Positions 34,913 through 45,614 are shown, counted from the first letter of the stretch. The stretch is 64,000 bases of DNA from Bactericera cockerelli (GCA_024516035.1 CM044963.1:22223619-22287618); one strand, 5' to 3'. Notes: a model not told the origin generated them from the sequence alone. Numbers and translations are program-made.

Positions 34913-34970
34913 GTGGAGGTAGCTACGGCAACTCAAGTGGAGACGACAGGAGCTACGGAGGCGAGAACAA
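34913..34970 (+). CDS. Tudor-family protein, exon 5: glycine-rich
   Basis: Short exon after CATTTGTTTCAG. Completes GGT and reads GGSYGNSSGDDRSYGGEN, ending AA before GTAAGA (phase 2), which fits exon 6 (AA/G). SYG and RSYGG repeats are FUS-like low-complexity sequence. Confidence 0.8.
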
Positions 34971-35659
34971 GTAAGATACATTCCGGCTCTGTAAAGAGGC
35001 CCCAGAGACAGCAAAACACAATCCCTGTGAATGTGGAGTGGCCTCACACGCTCGACTGAAACACTTCTCAAGGCTGATTCTAACACATAAAGAAGTTACC
35101 GAAATCAGTCCTAAAAGAATCTTAAGCTACATTAATAGCTTTGATCTCTTTTAGAGTCGCAGTTACAAAGTGACAAAGAGCTTTTGTAGCCGACAGCCCT
35201 ACCTATACCAATACCAATACATTCCGGCTTGGAATCGAGTTTTTTTAATGATCATTTCACATAGAACGAACATCCGAGACAATTATTTTTTTTAACTGAA
35301 AATAAAGCATTTTTCTTCCAAAAAACCGTGTTTTTTCGGGAATCGAACCAAGAAATATTTTTTTTTTCTTTTTACTTGTGTCACTAACTTGCTTTGCATG
35401 TTTTGAATGTAAAATAAAAAAATATGCATCCCATTTAAAATTCGGGAGAATCGGACATGAGCCCCCCTGAAATCGCCTTTAGGAGCGGTGGGCGGAGGTT
35501 TAAACTATTTTCCCATAAAACTTCAGACTTCCATATTGGGGACCAATTTTTTCTTTCAAGATCCTAACTCAAATCGTTCTCGAGAAAATCATAGTGGCTG
35601 GGTGGTTTCGATGACCCTGTATACTTTCCCTTCTAAATTTACACATGAATCACACGTTT

Positions 35660-35870
35660 GTCCCGGTAGCTCAGTGTTCAATGCGGCACTCAGTGAATCC
35701 AGAGATTCCAGAGGTCGTGGGTTCGAACCCAGCCAGAACACGACAAGGTATCCTCCCATTTGGGATTTTTACCACATATCATAACACGTATTGCTTGGGC
35801 TTACTGCTGGAATATTGGGACTTAAATAGTCTTAATCGGATAGTCAAATAAGATGATATTATTATTATAA
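35660..35870 (+). mobile_element. tRNA-derived SINE, family D
   Basis: CCCGGTAGCTCAGTG head, GGGTTCGAACCCAGCC box, D body and end. The best preserved head of this family in the window. Confidence 0.85.
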
Positions 35871-35951
35871 AATATTATAGTATAAAATTCCCACTTTTCT
35901 TTCCCTAATTCCCTTCTAAACTTATTACTAATCACGCATGACCATTTCCAG

Positions 35952-36186
35952 GTTCCGTTCAGGAGGTGGGGACAAGGGAGGTTGGAAGTCCGGAGGGGGC
36001 GGAGGCAGAGAAGAGAGGGGAGGAGGGGACAAGGGAGGCTGGAAGACAGGAGGGGGAGGCAGAGAGGAGAGGGGAGGAGGAGGAGGAGGCGGGTTCAAGA
36101 AGAGAGAGGATTTCACCTCCGACAACTGGGGGGCCGCCAAGTCTTTCGATTCCAACTCGCGGAGTTTTCCCGCCGCCAAACCTGAG
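35952..36186 (+). CDS. Tudor-family protein, exon 6: duplicated GGW/REERGGG repeats
   Basis: After CATTTCCAG at phase 2: KFRSGGGDKGGWKSGGGGG, REERGGGDKGGWKTGGGG, REERGGGGGGGFKKRED, then FTSDNWGAAKSFDSNSRSF and PAAKPE before GTATTT (phase 0). A 19-20-residue unit (DKGGWK-G-REERGGG) is present twice. This closes the glycine-rich segment begun in exon 3; the next exon starts a Tudor unit. Confidence 0.88.
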
Positions 36187-36237
36187 GTATTTACCGTCGA
36201 GATGATTTGAAAATAAATACTACATACTTGTTTTTTT

Positions 36238-36385
36238 TGACCAACCTCAGTAGCTTGATCGATAAGGCGGTGGACTTGTAACCTGGAGGTCGGTGGTTCA
36301 AGTCCCGGTTTCAGCGTAGATTTAGTAAAGCGAGTTAGAGTAGTTGTGACATCACGAAAGTGATTAACACAAATATGATAACTAC
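36238..36385 (+). mobile_element. tRNA-derived SINE, family B
   Basis: GACCAACCTCAGTAGCTTGA head with A-box-like sequence, GGTGGTTCAAGTCCCGGTTT, body ends GATTAACACAAATATGATAA. Confidence 0.85.
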
Positions 36386-36412
36386 TTGTTTTTGTTTTAT
36401 ATGCACAATTGC

Positions 36413-36850
36413 ACATAGGGTGGCGTCATCGTGAACGATGTTCTCCAGACAGTGGTTGAATGACTCAGCACTTCTACCACTGTCCTTACAAGGAGGCTAA
36501 TAATTGACCAGGGCCCACAGAACCAAGCCAATGCTGGTCTACTCCCTGTTTATATTCCCCCAGCCAGATTTGTTTTACCTTATAAAAAAGAAAGAAAAAA
36601 AGGCTTCTTTTTCTATCTTCAAATTATCTCGATTTATATTTGTTTTCTTGCTGGGGGACTATAAACAGGGAGTAGACCAGCAGTCTGGCTGAGGGACTAT
36701 AAACAGGGAGTAGACCAGCAGTCTGGCTGGGGGACTATAAAGAGGGAGTAGACCAGAATTGGCTTGGTTCTGGGGGCCTCCGTCAATTATTAGCCTCCTT
36801 GTAAAGACAGTGATAGAACTGCTGAGTCATTCTTTCTCTGTTAGCGACCT
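36413..36850. mobile_element. Two element H copies in inverted orientation
   Basis: 36413-36560 is a minus-strand copy (body, then one tandem unit); 36650-36850 is a plus-strand copy with three tandem units then the body TTGGCTTGGTTCTGGGGGCC and TTAGCCTCCTTGTAAAGACA. Confidence 0.8.
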
Positions 36851-36984
36851 CCGGTCACGAGTCTGTCGACATACCAGTCTATCTACTGAGATCGATGACC
36901 GAAGTGTTTTTAATAATACACTGATTTGCTTAAAAATCCGACCACTTACCGTTTTTCCGATCATTCCCACTCTTTAATAATAAC

Positions 36985-37160
36985 AATACTCTCTAGCGGA
37001 AGATAACACACCAGGCGAGGTTATTGCTCAAAGCATTTGCTACCACCTAACCCTCAGAGTCTTATTATTATGTGGTCACTTACTCAAATAATTGAGGAAA
37101 AATTCATCCACTGGGGGGGATTCGAACCAACGGATCCCTACGCTACCTGAATTACCAGAC
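36985..37160 (-). mobile_element. tRNA-derived SINE, family A
   Basis: Inverted copy: 3' end near TAGCGGAAGATAACACACC, head near GGGGGGATTCGAACCAACGG. Confidence 0.8.
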
Positions 37161-37169
37161 TTGTGCCCC

Positions 37170-37690
37170 ACTTTCAAAACAGTTCAGGTTTTCATCTGTG
37201 CTAAATAAATTCCAATGAAGATTTTCTCTCAGAAGTTAGACTGAGAAGTTAGACTTAGCTAGAAGGAGATGTATTGTTTGTAATTTATTACAAATGTTTT
37301 TTTTTTTTTTCCTCTATAATTATTATCTGGTATTAGTATTCTATTTCATATATTTTTTATTTATTATTATTAATTTTAAATTGCATTTTATATTTTCCAT
37401 TTTATATTATGTATGACTTTGTACCACATCAGAAGATATTTTGTACAAATAAATAAATTACAATTACATTTTTTTTTTTAACTCTTTATTTTTTATGTAA
37501 TACAAAATTTATACAATTGCAGAAATAAATAAATATAGATAAAATTAAAATAAATAATTTATACAATAAATAAATTAATAAATTGAGTTATAGAAGAGTC
37601 CATTTGTGCTTAAAGCATGTGTTGGACTCTTCTGTTATAATAAGTCTTCTGGTTATATACGATAATTTTTTATTCAATTCAATTGTTCCC
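37170..37690. other. AT-rich intron 6 remainder
   Basis: 37220-37470 looks like an AT-rich retroelement 3' end (TTTGTACAAATAAATAAA, compare 1.62 kb). Nothing else is supportable. Confidence 0.4.
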
Positions 37691-37704
37691 CCCCCCCCGC
37701 TCAG

Positions 37705-37873
37705 AGGCCCAAGCTGCTGGACGGGTACCCGGCGGGGGGGCGGGTGCCCACACTGCCCGCCCTGGGCGCCCTGGAGCCGCCCCGCCCCGTAGCTGTCACC
37801 CACTACGAGTCGCCCCTCTCCTTCTTCCTCCAGCTCCAGGACTCGCACCACAGCTTCCTGGAATTCATGAAGG
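37705..37873 (+). CDS. Tudor-family protein, exon 7: start of Tudor unit 2
   Basis: Follows a C run and GCTCAG. Reads RPKLLDGYPAGGRVPTLPAL, GALEPPRPVAVTHYESPLSF, FLQLQDSHHSFLEFMKG. HYESPLSFFLQL is the first strand of the SN-like half of an extended Tudor domain. Ends ATGAAGG before GTGAGT, phase 1. The last 18 bases plus the donor are the seed of the 47-bp array downstream. Confidence 0.9.
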
Positions 37874-38124
37874 GTGAGTAATAATTAATAATAATAATTT
37901 ATTGACAACAAAATTGTTGGATTTTACAAAACACTAAACATTTAGGACTAAACACTAAACTAACACTAAACACTTACGACTAGAATTTTAATTTAAAAAA
38001 AATATTTAAAACCAACGACTAGACTAGTAAGCAAATGATTGAATAAATTCCTGTTGGGAATAGAAGGCATTCTCAATTAGATACTCTTGAACTTTGATTA
38101 GAAATTTTCTCTCATTCAAACTTC

Positions 38125-39492
38125 AAGTGGAGGGGTTCTCCTGGAATTCATGAAGGGTGAGTAGTGGAGGGGCGAGGAGGGGTTCTCCTGGAATTCATGA
38201 AGGAGATGGAGGGTAAAGGGTTGGAAGGGAGAGTGGAGGGAGAGGGGTTCTCCTGGAATTCATGAAGGATGAGTAGTGGAGGGGAGAGGAGGGGTTCTGA
38301 ATTCAAAGGGTGTGGAGGGAGGAGGTTCCTTTGATGTGGAGAAGGGTGGATTAGTGGAGAGGGAGGAGAGGAGGGGTTCTCCTGGAATTCATGAAGTGGT
38401 TGGGGAGGGGGTTTTGGTCAGAAGGATGAGAGGAGGGAGAGGAGGGTTCTCCGGATCATGAGGAATTGGAGGGGCGGGAGGTTGGAATTCATGAAGGATG
38501 AGTAGTGGAGGGGCAAGGGTTGGAGGGAGTAGGAGGGGGTTCTCCTGGAATTCATGAAGGATGAGTAGTGGAGGGGAGAGGAGGGGTTCTCCTGGAATTC
38601 ATGAAGGGTGAGTGGAGGGGAGAGGAGGGGTTCTCCTGGAATTCATGAAGGGTGAGTGGTGGAGGGGAGAGGAGGGGTTCTCCTGGAATTCATGAAGGGT
38701 GAGTAGTGGAGGGGCGAGGAGGGGTTCTCCTGGAATTCATGAAGGATGAGTAGTGGAGGGGAGAGGAGGGGTTCTCCTGGAATTCATGAAGGGTGAGTGG
38801 TGGAGGGGAGAGGAGGGGTTCTCCTGGAATTCATGAAGGGTGAGTGGTGGAGGGGAGAGGAGGGGTTCTCCTGGAATTCAGAAGTGGAAGGGGAGAGGGT
38901 TGGTTGGAGGGGAGGAGAGAGGGGTTCTCCTGGAATTCATGAAGGGTGATGTGAGGGGAGAGGGGTTCTCTGATTTAAGGTGGTAGTGAGGGAGAGGAGG
39001 GGTTCTCCTGGAATTCATGAAGGGTGAGTGGTGGAGGGGAGGGAGGGGTTCTCCTGGAATTCATGAAGATAGGGGGAGGGGGGGTGGAAGGGTGAGTGGG
39101 GGGAGGAGGGGTTCTCCTGGAATTCATGAAGGGTGAGTGGAGGGGAGAGGAGGGGTTCTCCTGGAATTCATGAAGGGTGAGTGAGGAAGGGGTTCTCTGA
39201 ATCAGAAGGGTGAGTGGGAGGGGAGGGGGTTCTCCTGGAATTCATGAAGGATGAGTAGTGGAGGGGAGAGGAGGGGTTCTCCTGGAATTCATGAAGGATG
39301 AGTAGTGGAGGGGCGAGGAGGGGTTCTCCTGGAATTCATGAAGGGTGAGTGGTGGAGGGGCGAGGAGGGGTTCTCCTGGAATTCATGAAGGGTGAGTGGT
39401 GGAGGGGCGAGGAGGGGTTCTCCTGGAATTCATGAAGGGTGAGTAGTGGAGGGGCGAGGAGGGGTTCTCCTGGAATTCATGAAGGGAGAGTC
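38125..39492 (+). repeat. 47-bp minisatellite made of the exon 7 end and donor, about 28 units
   Basis: The unit contains TCCTGGAATTCATGAAGG then GTGAGTGGTGGAGGGGAGAG and GAGGGGTTC. The first 18 bases are the end of exon 7 and the next six its donor. Most units keep GTGAGT; some have GATGAGT and lose the GT, and several are shortened (for example near 38.3, 38.45, 38.9-39.2 kb). The array starts about 250 bases after the real donor, with unrelated AT-rich sequence between. Confidence 0.93.
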
Positions 39493-39529
39493 AGAGCTTC
39501 CTTATAAATTTTGTTATAATCACTTAGCT

Positions 39530-39950
39530 TTTTTCTTTGTGTTATTATGTCACATTTTTTTTTGTGGGTAGCGCACAATCATAGGACTTTACCACTTTAA
39601 TTTACAATATCTTGTATTATTTTTTTTTGCCTATGATTCTGCCACTGGTCGCTGCTTCACATCAAAGCAGCTACTCATTTTTCCTCACGAGGTATGAGTG
39701 GACCCCGAACATCCAAGTACAGAGCAGCAAAAATCCTCCCTTGCTGGGAACCGAACCCAGGTCACCGTGCGTGCAATGCCTAGCGCGCTAACTCACTCGG
39801 CCACGGTGACTACTATTATAATCACTTTCGTGATGTCACAATAAAATCACCTACATCTCACTAAAATTTTACCGAAATTCGAACTTGAACCACCGACTTC
39901 CAGGTTACAAGTCCGCCACCTTATCGATCAAGCTAGTAAGATTTCCGACA
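39530..39950 (-). mobile_element. Family C and family B SINEs, both inverted
   Basis: 39530-39810 is a family C copy (GGAACCGAACCCAGGTCACC at its box); 39812-39950 is a family B copy (GAACTTGAACCACCGACTTC). The pair ends about 50 bases before exon 8. Confidence 0.8.
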
Positions 39951-39999
39951 GCTTAAATATGATTTAATTCTAATTCATTAACCCGTTTTTGCCCTTCAG

Positions 40000-40128
40000 G
40001 TCTCCAATCGGACTACATCAAGCGTAAGCCTGCACCCATCTCAGACATAGCGGTGGGACAGCATGTGATGGCACAGTTCAAAGAGGACAGAGTCCTGTAC
40101 CGGGCTGAAGTACTCACCACAACTCCCG
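40000..40128 (+). CDS. Tudor-family protein, exon 8: Tudor unit 2 core
   Basis: After TTGCCCTTCAG, phase 1: GLQSDYIKRKPAPISDIAVG, QHVMAQFKEDRVLYRAEVLT, TTP. GQHVMAQFKEDRVLYRAEV is the classic Tudor opening (G-x(6)-F-x-D-x-x-YRA-x-V). Ends CCCG before GTAAGT, phase 1. Confidence 0.93.
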
Positions 40129-40139
40129 GTAAGTCTGGT

Positions 40140-40265
40140 GGAGGGACGTTGAACAGAGAGAAGACCAGTGTCTCGCCAGAGGACTATAAACACAGAGGAT
40201 ACCAGTGTCTTGCTAGAAGACTGTAAACAGAGAACTGACTAGCCAACCCAACAAGCGACGCTAGT
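40140..40265 (+). repeat. Element H2 repeat (CAGTGTCTCGCTAGAGGAC type)
   Basis: ACCAGTGTCTCGCCAGAGGA, CTATAAACACAGAGGAT and GAACTGACTAGCCAACCC. Related sequence lies at 45250-45335 and 52090-52185. It resembles element H but has a distinct unit. Confidence 0.6.
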
Positions 40266-40309
40266 CTGCAGTTCCTAAGAGTAAACTCTTGAACATCGCG
40301 TTCCTTAAA

Positions 40310-40570
40310 TTGTTCTAGACCAACATGATGGTCCGATCACACGCGAACTTAAATTAAGAAAAAGCCAATGTTAACCAACGTCTAGCGAGGTTAGGACTTG
40401 GATGGGTGACCATTCAAAATTCGATACCTCGTGATGCTGGCTATCCCCGACCCCACTCTGGCCGAGTGAGTTTAATTTGAGTAGCTGGTTTATGAGTTTC
40501 CTGCGAATGGAGTGTAAATCCCCCGTCGTGATAATATGACCATGCATTTGAAATCGGTTGAACCAGAAAT
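40310..40570 (+). mobile_element. 5S rRNA-derived SINE
   Basis: GGTCCGATCACACGCGAACT, then GGTTAGGACTTGGATGGGTG and ACC, which closely match the 3' half of 5S rRNA; body CTCGTGATGCTGGCTATCCC, GTTTCCTGCGAATGGAGTGT. Confidence 0.85.
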
Positions 40571-41170
40571 TAAAGAATAATCCTTTGAGAAACCATCATT
40601 TTTATTTCTCGTTTTCTCGACAGTTGCTCTACCAGATGGAAGGATGAACCGAGGTATTTAAAATGAGACCTGACTGTCGTTGTACTGTTGATCTTGATTT
40701 ATTTTGTGAAACTTTCTGTATTATAATTAATAATGCATGATATAGTCGACAAGATAACATATTTTATCTACTAACTTGGCTTTAGCAGTGAAAGTCGATT
40801 TGCCTTGTCTCTTGTGTTGTGTTGTGTGATAGTTTGTCCATAGTAATATGACTGAAGGTATTGATAATAATAACTAGATACTATTGACTTGAAAGTAGGT
40901 ATGCATTTTTAATTTTTATTGAGCTATGTAATACCTAGTTAGGATTCACTTCAAACTCATATCATCTTTTTGGAGATTACCGAAACTATATCTAATCAAC
41001 TACAAAACTACTCACATATCGCTTAAAACTGCAATGTTATCAAAAGACACTGATCAGCGGCATTCATCTTGATCAAATCTTTGATTAAATCCCACACACT
41101 CAAACTGTACATAACATAGAAGAAAAAAATGTGAATGAGATGAAAGTGTGAATCGTAACACTTGGGGCAA
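40571..41170. other. No feature seen
   Basis: Unique-looking intron 8 sequence. Confidence 0.5.
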
Positions 41171-41317
41171 AACTAATGGACAGTATGGATTCAAAACTGA
41201 TGGATAGTATGGATTCAAAACTAATAGACAGTATGGATTCAAAAATAACAGACAGTATGGATTCAAAACTAACCGACAGTATGGATTCAAAGCTAATAGA
41301 CAGTATGGATTCACAAC
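41171..41317. repeat. 24-bp tandem repeat, six units
   Basis: Unit GACAGTATGGATTCAAAACT plus AATA. Because 24 is a multiple of three, frames stay open (DSMDSKL repeats), but nothing suggests a gene. Confidence 0.9.
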
Positions 41318-42104
41318 TTCGGCTTAGTGGTTACATTTTCCCCCATTTAAAACTATACGTAAAGTTAGGGCGGAAATGATAGAATTGTTGTAATATATTT
41401 TTTTGCGCCAAGTCTAGATTTTGCGTTTTTTAAATGGTGATATTAATGCTCAAGGCAGGACTGTGTTATATTGTTATTAAAAATAACAAGATAACATATA
41501 TTTGTGCGAAATTAATCGACATTTCTGTTATACCTCTGTGAACTCCACTATAGATTTTGCGTATTATTTTCAATGGGGAAATGTAAGTTTTGACTAGATC
41601 TTGTGATGTCGAATTTGTCTATTCTTTTCACTATTCACTCTAGTCTAATAGCTTGTCATCTAGTCTATAATAGCTTGTTATTTTCTCTATGCATGAGTGA
41701 GAGAAGCAAAGACAACTTTAAAAGTGTAAAATTGAGTAGTTAATCTTTTGATAATCATGGACTTCCAATAAATTCTAATATTAGAAACCGAAAGTATTTT
41801 ATTGTTCATTGATTTATATAATTTATGCTTTCAAAAGAAAAACATGTTTACCAAAATTTACTTACCCATTTTCCAAGGTTTCGTCGGAGTTCGGTGCTTC
41901 GAGTCCCAAGTTCATCAAAAATTTAGCAAAGCTAGTTTGAGTAATTCTGATATCACATCAGAATTAACACAATTATTATTATACAATGCTTGATTAGGTG
42001 TAAATGGACATTATGTACATACAAATAAATATTTTAACAATTAAAAAATGGAGACAATATATACAAGAAAAAATGAAAAGGAATAGAAAATATATAAAAA
42101 ACAT
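41318..42104. other. Intron 8 remainder
   Basis: A partial family B SINE body at about 41870-41970 (GGTGCTTCGAGTCCCAAGTT). Otherwise nothing I can support. Confidence 0.5.
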
Positions 42105-42160
42105 AAGTCCTAACTAAAGGGCGAGGCTATTGCCTATGGCAATCTCTTCCACCCAACACA
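42105..42160 (+). repeat. GGCGAGG/TCTTCCACCCAAC motif element
   Basis: TCCTAACTAAAGGGCGAGGC and GGCAATCTCTTCCACCCAAC, ending 50 bases before exon 9. Confidence 0.7.
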
Positions 42161-42209
42161 ATCTGTTAACTTAAATATTTTCTTCGTCCCTAATTTCCCC
42201 TCTGTGCAG

Positions 42210-42415
42210 AAATCAAAGTGAAATTTTTCGACTACGGTAACGAGTCGACAGTGCCGGCGAACAAGGTGTGGCACCTGGCGAGCGAGCATTGTGCGCTCCC
42301 CATGCAGAGCATTCCCTGTCGGCTGAGCAACATAGAGAGCGCGGTGACTGAGGAAGCAGCTGTGGCGAGCTGGTCCATGGACTGTCTCCAGTACTTTGCT
42401 GAGGACAACTACCAG
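42210..42415 (+). CDS. Tudor-family protein, exon 9: Tudor unit 2, DYGN core
   Basis: After CCTCTGTGCAG, phase 1: EIKVKFFDYGNESTVPANKV, WHLASEHCALPMQSIPCRLS, NIESAVTEEAAVASWSMDCL, QYFAEDNYQ. FFDYGNES gives the aromatic and Asn residues that contact methylarginine in this fold. Ends CAG before GTGAGT, phase 0. Confidence 0.94.
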
Positions 42416-42504
42416 GTGAGTGTGCGGGGTTCTGTTTCACAATATAGAGCGAGCATTGTGCAGAGCATGTGACCTAGTGTAGTCAAGTTTGTAAATTCTA
42501 TTCC

Positions 42505-42720
42505 ATCCAAACACGTGAGGTTGGCATTTCCAGCCCTACCCAGGCTGGGTGAGGTTAATGTGGGTAGCTGGTACGATTCCCAGCGAATGGAGGGTAAAAC
42601 CGCCGTCCTGACTATCTATCTCAATCAGGACGTTAAAACCAAATAGAATCAACTGGTCACTATAGATCTAATTAGGTCGCAGTGTTAATTGTAAGGGTTT
42701 CACTGAAAACCCTGCAACCA
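42505..42720 (+). mobile_element. Family E SINE, 3' part
   Basis: CACGTGAGGTTGGCATTTCC, GGTACGATTCCCAGCGAATG, AACCAAATAGAATCAACTGG; the tRNA-like head is missing. Confidence 0.75.
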
Positions 42721-42740
42721 GATCAGATAATAATAATAGT

Positions 42741-43715
42741 AAAGCTAGTGTCTTAGATATCATTATACTTTTACTTCCCTCAGCTAATGTCTTGGATATC
42801 ATTATATTTCTACTTCCCTCAGCTATTGTCTTAGATATCATTATATTTCTACTTCCCTCAGATGATAGTGTCTTAGATATCAATATATTTTCACTTCCCT
42901 CAGATGACTAGTGTCTTAGATATCATTATATTTCTACTTCCCTCGGTTGAGTGTCTTAGATATCATTATATTTCTACTTCCCTCAGATGAGTGTCTTTGA
43001 TATCATTATATTTTTACTTCCCTCAGCTAGTGTCTTAGATATCATTATATTTTTACTTCCCTCAGATGAGTGTCTTAGATATCATTATATTTCTACTTCC
43101 CTCAGATGGTTTTAGATATTATTATATTTCTTTTTTTTTTTAGTGGGGTTTAACGTCGCTTTCAACTGCCATGGTCATATCACGACGGTTATTATATTTC
43201 TACTTCCCTCAGATGAGTGTCTTAGATATCATTATATTTTCACTTCCCTCAGCTTGTGTCTTAGATATCATTATATTTTTACTTCCCTCAGATGATAGTA
43301 TCTTAGATGTCATTATATTTTTTTTTTTTTATGATCGATCAATTAACAATTTTTATTTATTTAACATACTTAGTCATCATAAAATAAAAATAGTAATTAT
43401 ACGTAAAAATGAGGCATCCCCGCTCCATCTTCGTAAGGTAAGCTTCTTATGAGTCTTCTTGCTCCTCTTATTCATTATATTTCTACTTCCCTCAGATGAC
43501 TAGTGTCTTAGATATCATTATATTTCTACTTCCCTCAGATGAAGAGTGGAAGAGATTGCCACAGGCAATAACCCCGCCCTTTAGGTAGGACATTATTGTT
43601 ATTTTTTTTCTTTTTTACTTATTTATTTTGTCATTTGTTTGTTTGTTTTTTTTTTTTTTTTTTTTTTTTTCTTTTCTTAATTTTATACTGTTGCCTGTTT
43701 GTCCTCCTAATAAAG

Positions 43716-43756
<41 letters not shown>

Positions 43757-43800
43757 ACTAGTGTCTCATCATTATATCATTATATTTTCACTTCCCTCAG
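42741..43800 (+). repeat. About 40-bp minisatellite made of the exon 10 splice acceptor, fourteen AGs
   Basis: Unit AGTGTCTTAGATATCATTAT then ATTTCTACTTCCCTCAGATG. Fourteen copies keep CCCTCAG and one has CCCTCGG. The last CAG (43798-43800) is the real acceptor and exon 10 begins ATGACC; many units also carry ATGA or ATGAC after the AG. Three insertions break the array: a 5S-SINE tail at 43135-43188, an AT-rich piece at 43320-43465, and a SINE-like piece with GAGATTGCCACAGGCAATAA and a poly(A) at 43540-43754. Confidence 0.92.
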
Positions 43801-43930
43801 ATGACCATCCGCGGCTATGACGACCAGAGCAAGGCGGAGGTGGACCTGGCCTCAGTGGACTCGGGGCTGCAAGTGTCGACCCGCCTGGTGGAGGCAGGCC
43901 TGTGCAGGCTCGTGTCCAGCCAAGTCAGCG
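43801..43930 (+). CDS. Tudor-family protein, exon 10: end of Tudor unit 2
   Basis: Phase 0: MTIRGYDDQSKAEVDLASVD, SGLQVSTRLVEAGLCRLVSS, QVS. The last helix (VSTRLVEAGLC) of the SN-like half is typical. Ends AGCG before GTAAGT, phase 1. Confidence 0.9.
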
Positions 43931-44279
43931 GTAAGTGGCGACTCGCGTCAGTCTGACAGTTTCATCCTGATGTTCTATTATTATCATTTTTTTTTATTTT
44001 ATTTTTTTTTCTTTTTTTTTATTATTATTGTCAGTTTTTATATTTAATTTTTACCATTATTTGTCTGTATATGAATAGCAGCTAGTACTTCAAATAGATA
44101 TTTATTTACAAATTGTTTAAAAAATATAAAAAATGCTCTCCAACTCTGAGGAGCGAGGCACTGTGCTCATCACAGCTGCTGCATTTCCTCTCTGGATACA
44201 CAGAGAAATCCTCTGTTTCAAAAAGGAGGTTGACCTTTTCTCTCCCGATGTATATATGTTCTAAAAGAGTTTCTAAATA

Positions 44280-44740
44280 AATAAATTAGGGCTGAATGTC
44301 TTTTTCAACTGCTATGGTCATTCCTAGACGAAGGTTTACCCTTCATTCACTGGAAACTTCCCAACCATCTATTTACCCATATTAACCTCACCCAGCTTGT
44401 GTGGGGCTGGGAATAGCCAGCGTTAGGAGTTTTCAGGTATGAATGGTCACTCAAGTAGTCACCGTGGCAGAGTGAGTTAGCGCGCTAGCCATTGCACGCA
44501 CGGTGACCTGGGTTCGATCCCCAGCGCGGCAGGATCTTTTTTGCTCTGTACTTGTGTGTTCGGGGTCCACTCATACCTCGTGAGGAAAAATGAGTAGCTG
44601 CTTCAATGTTAGCAGTCACTAGTGGCGAAATTATAGGAAAAAATAAGATATATTGGGATAATAAAGGTATCGAAAAGTCTTATAATTCTGCGCTACCCAC
44701 TAAAATTGTGATATAATAACACAAAGAAACACATTTATTA
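44280..44740. mobile_element. 5S-derived SINE (-) fragment and family C SINE (+)
   Basis: 44280-44450 is the inverted body of the 5S family with GAATGGTCAC; 44458-44740 is a family C copy with head GTCACCGTGGCAGAGTGAGT, GGGTTCGATCCCCAGCGCGG box. Confidence 0.8.
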
Positions 44741-45249
44741 TTATTTTATGTGGTCACTCATCTAAGTCCCATAAATAGTCACTCATGTAAAGGAGGTGCG
44801 GACTGCCGAAGGCACTATCACTACCCGTGACTGCCGAAGGCACTATCACTACCCGTGATCAGGCTTTGTTTACTATTACATAACATAATTATACCTTTTC
44901 ATTGTACCTATAAATTGTAAAAACAAGTCCCATTGTACCTATAAATTATTGTAGTTTGACAAGTTGCTTCACTTAGTGATTTTTTTTCTCTCATGTATAT
45001 ACATGAATACATGACTCTCAAGAAGTCATGTATTCAAGGCGCCACGACATTGCTGGCTATGTTGACGGGGAGATTTGGGAATTCTAAACCATGTTGTTGT
45101 TGTTGTAGCCAGCTTGGCTGGAGGGGGTAACGATGGTCTCCAGCCAACTTTATTTAAAAATTGGCTCGTCCTAAACCACATATTTCTATGTGTGATTAAC
45201 CATCGCGAGGACTCGGATTTACTTTTAAGCCATTAAACCCTGAGGAAAC
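44741..45249. other. Intron 10, small repeats only
   Basis: A 29-bp direct repeat twice at 44803-44860 (GACTGCCGAAGGCACTATCA), and a short palindrome near 45000-45035 (TGAATACATGACT / AGTCATGTATTCA). No gene. Confidence 0.5.
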
Positions 45250-45335
45250 TGCAAGCCAGCCTGGCTTGTTAGGGTTGGCTAGTCAGTTCTCTGTTTATAC
45301 TCCGCTAGCGAGACATTGGTCCTCTCCCTGTTTAA
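45250..45335 (-). repeat. Element H2 repeat
   Basis: GGCTAGTCAGTTCTCTGTTT, ACTCCGCTAGCGAGACATTG; inverse of the copy at 40.14 kb. The MITE below inserted into its end. Confidence 0.6.
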
Positions 45336-45561
45336 CATGTATGAGACGGGTCCTATTTTCTATAGTTTGTACGCTAAGACGGCTTCAAATTAGGGTATGT
45401 GTTCCAAATATGACAACAACAAAAAAAATTGGGACGGGCGAATACAAAAATATATTAATAATAGCATTATCTGTGCCCAACGGTGGGTCACGTTACAAGG
45501 GAAATTGAAAAAAAAACGTGACCCACCAGTGGGCACGCCGTCTCAATCCGTCTCATACATG
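45336..45561. mobile_element. 226-bp MITE with CATGTATGAGACGG inverted ends and TTAA duplication
   Basis: The ends CATGTATGAGACGG and CCGTCTCATACATG are perfect 14-bp inverted repeats flanked by TTAA at 45332-45335 and 45562-45565, as in piggyBac-like (or Kolobok) insertions. An internal hairpin GTGGGTCACGTT / AACGTGACCCAC near 45483-45527 is also present. No coding capacity. It lies 53 bases upstream of exon 11. Confidence 0.9.
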
Positions 45562-45614
45562 TTAACGTCCACCCGGCTAGCGAAATTTTGAACCATAATG
45601 ATTGGTGGTTGCAG

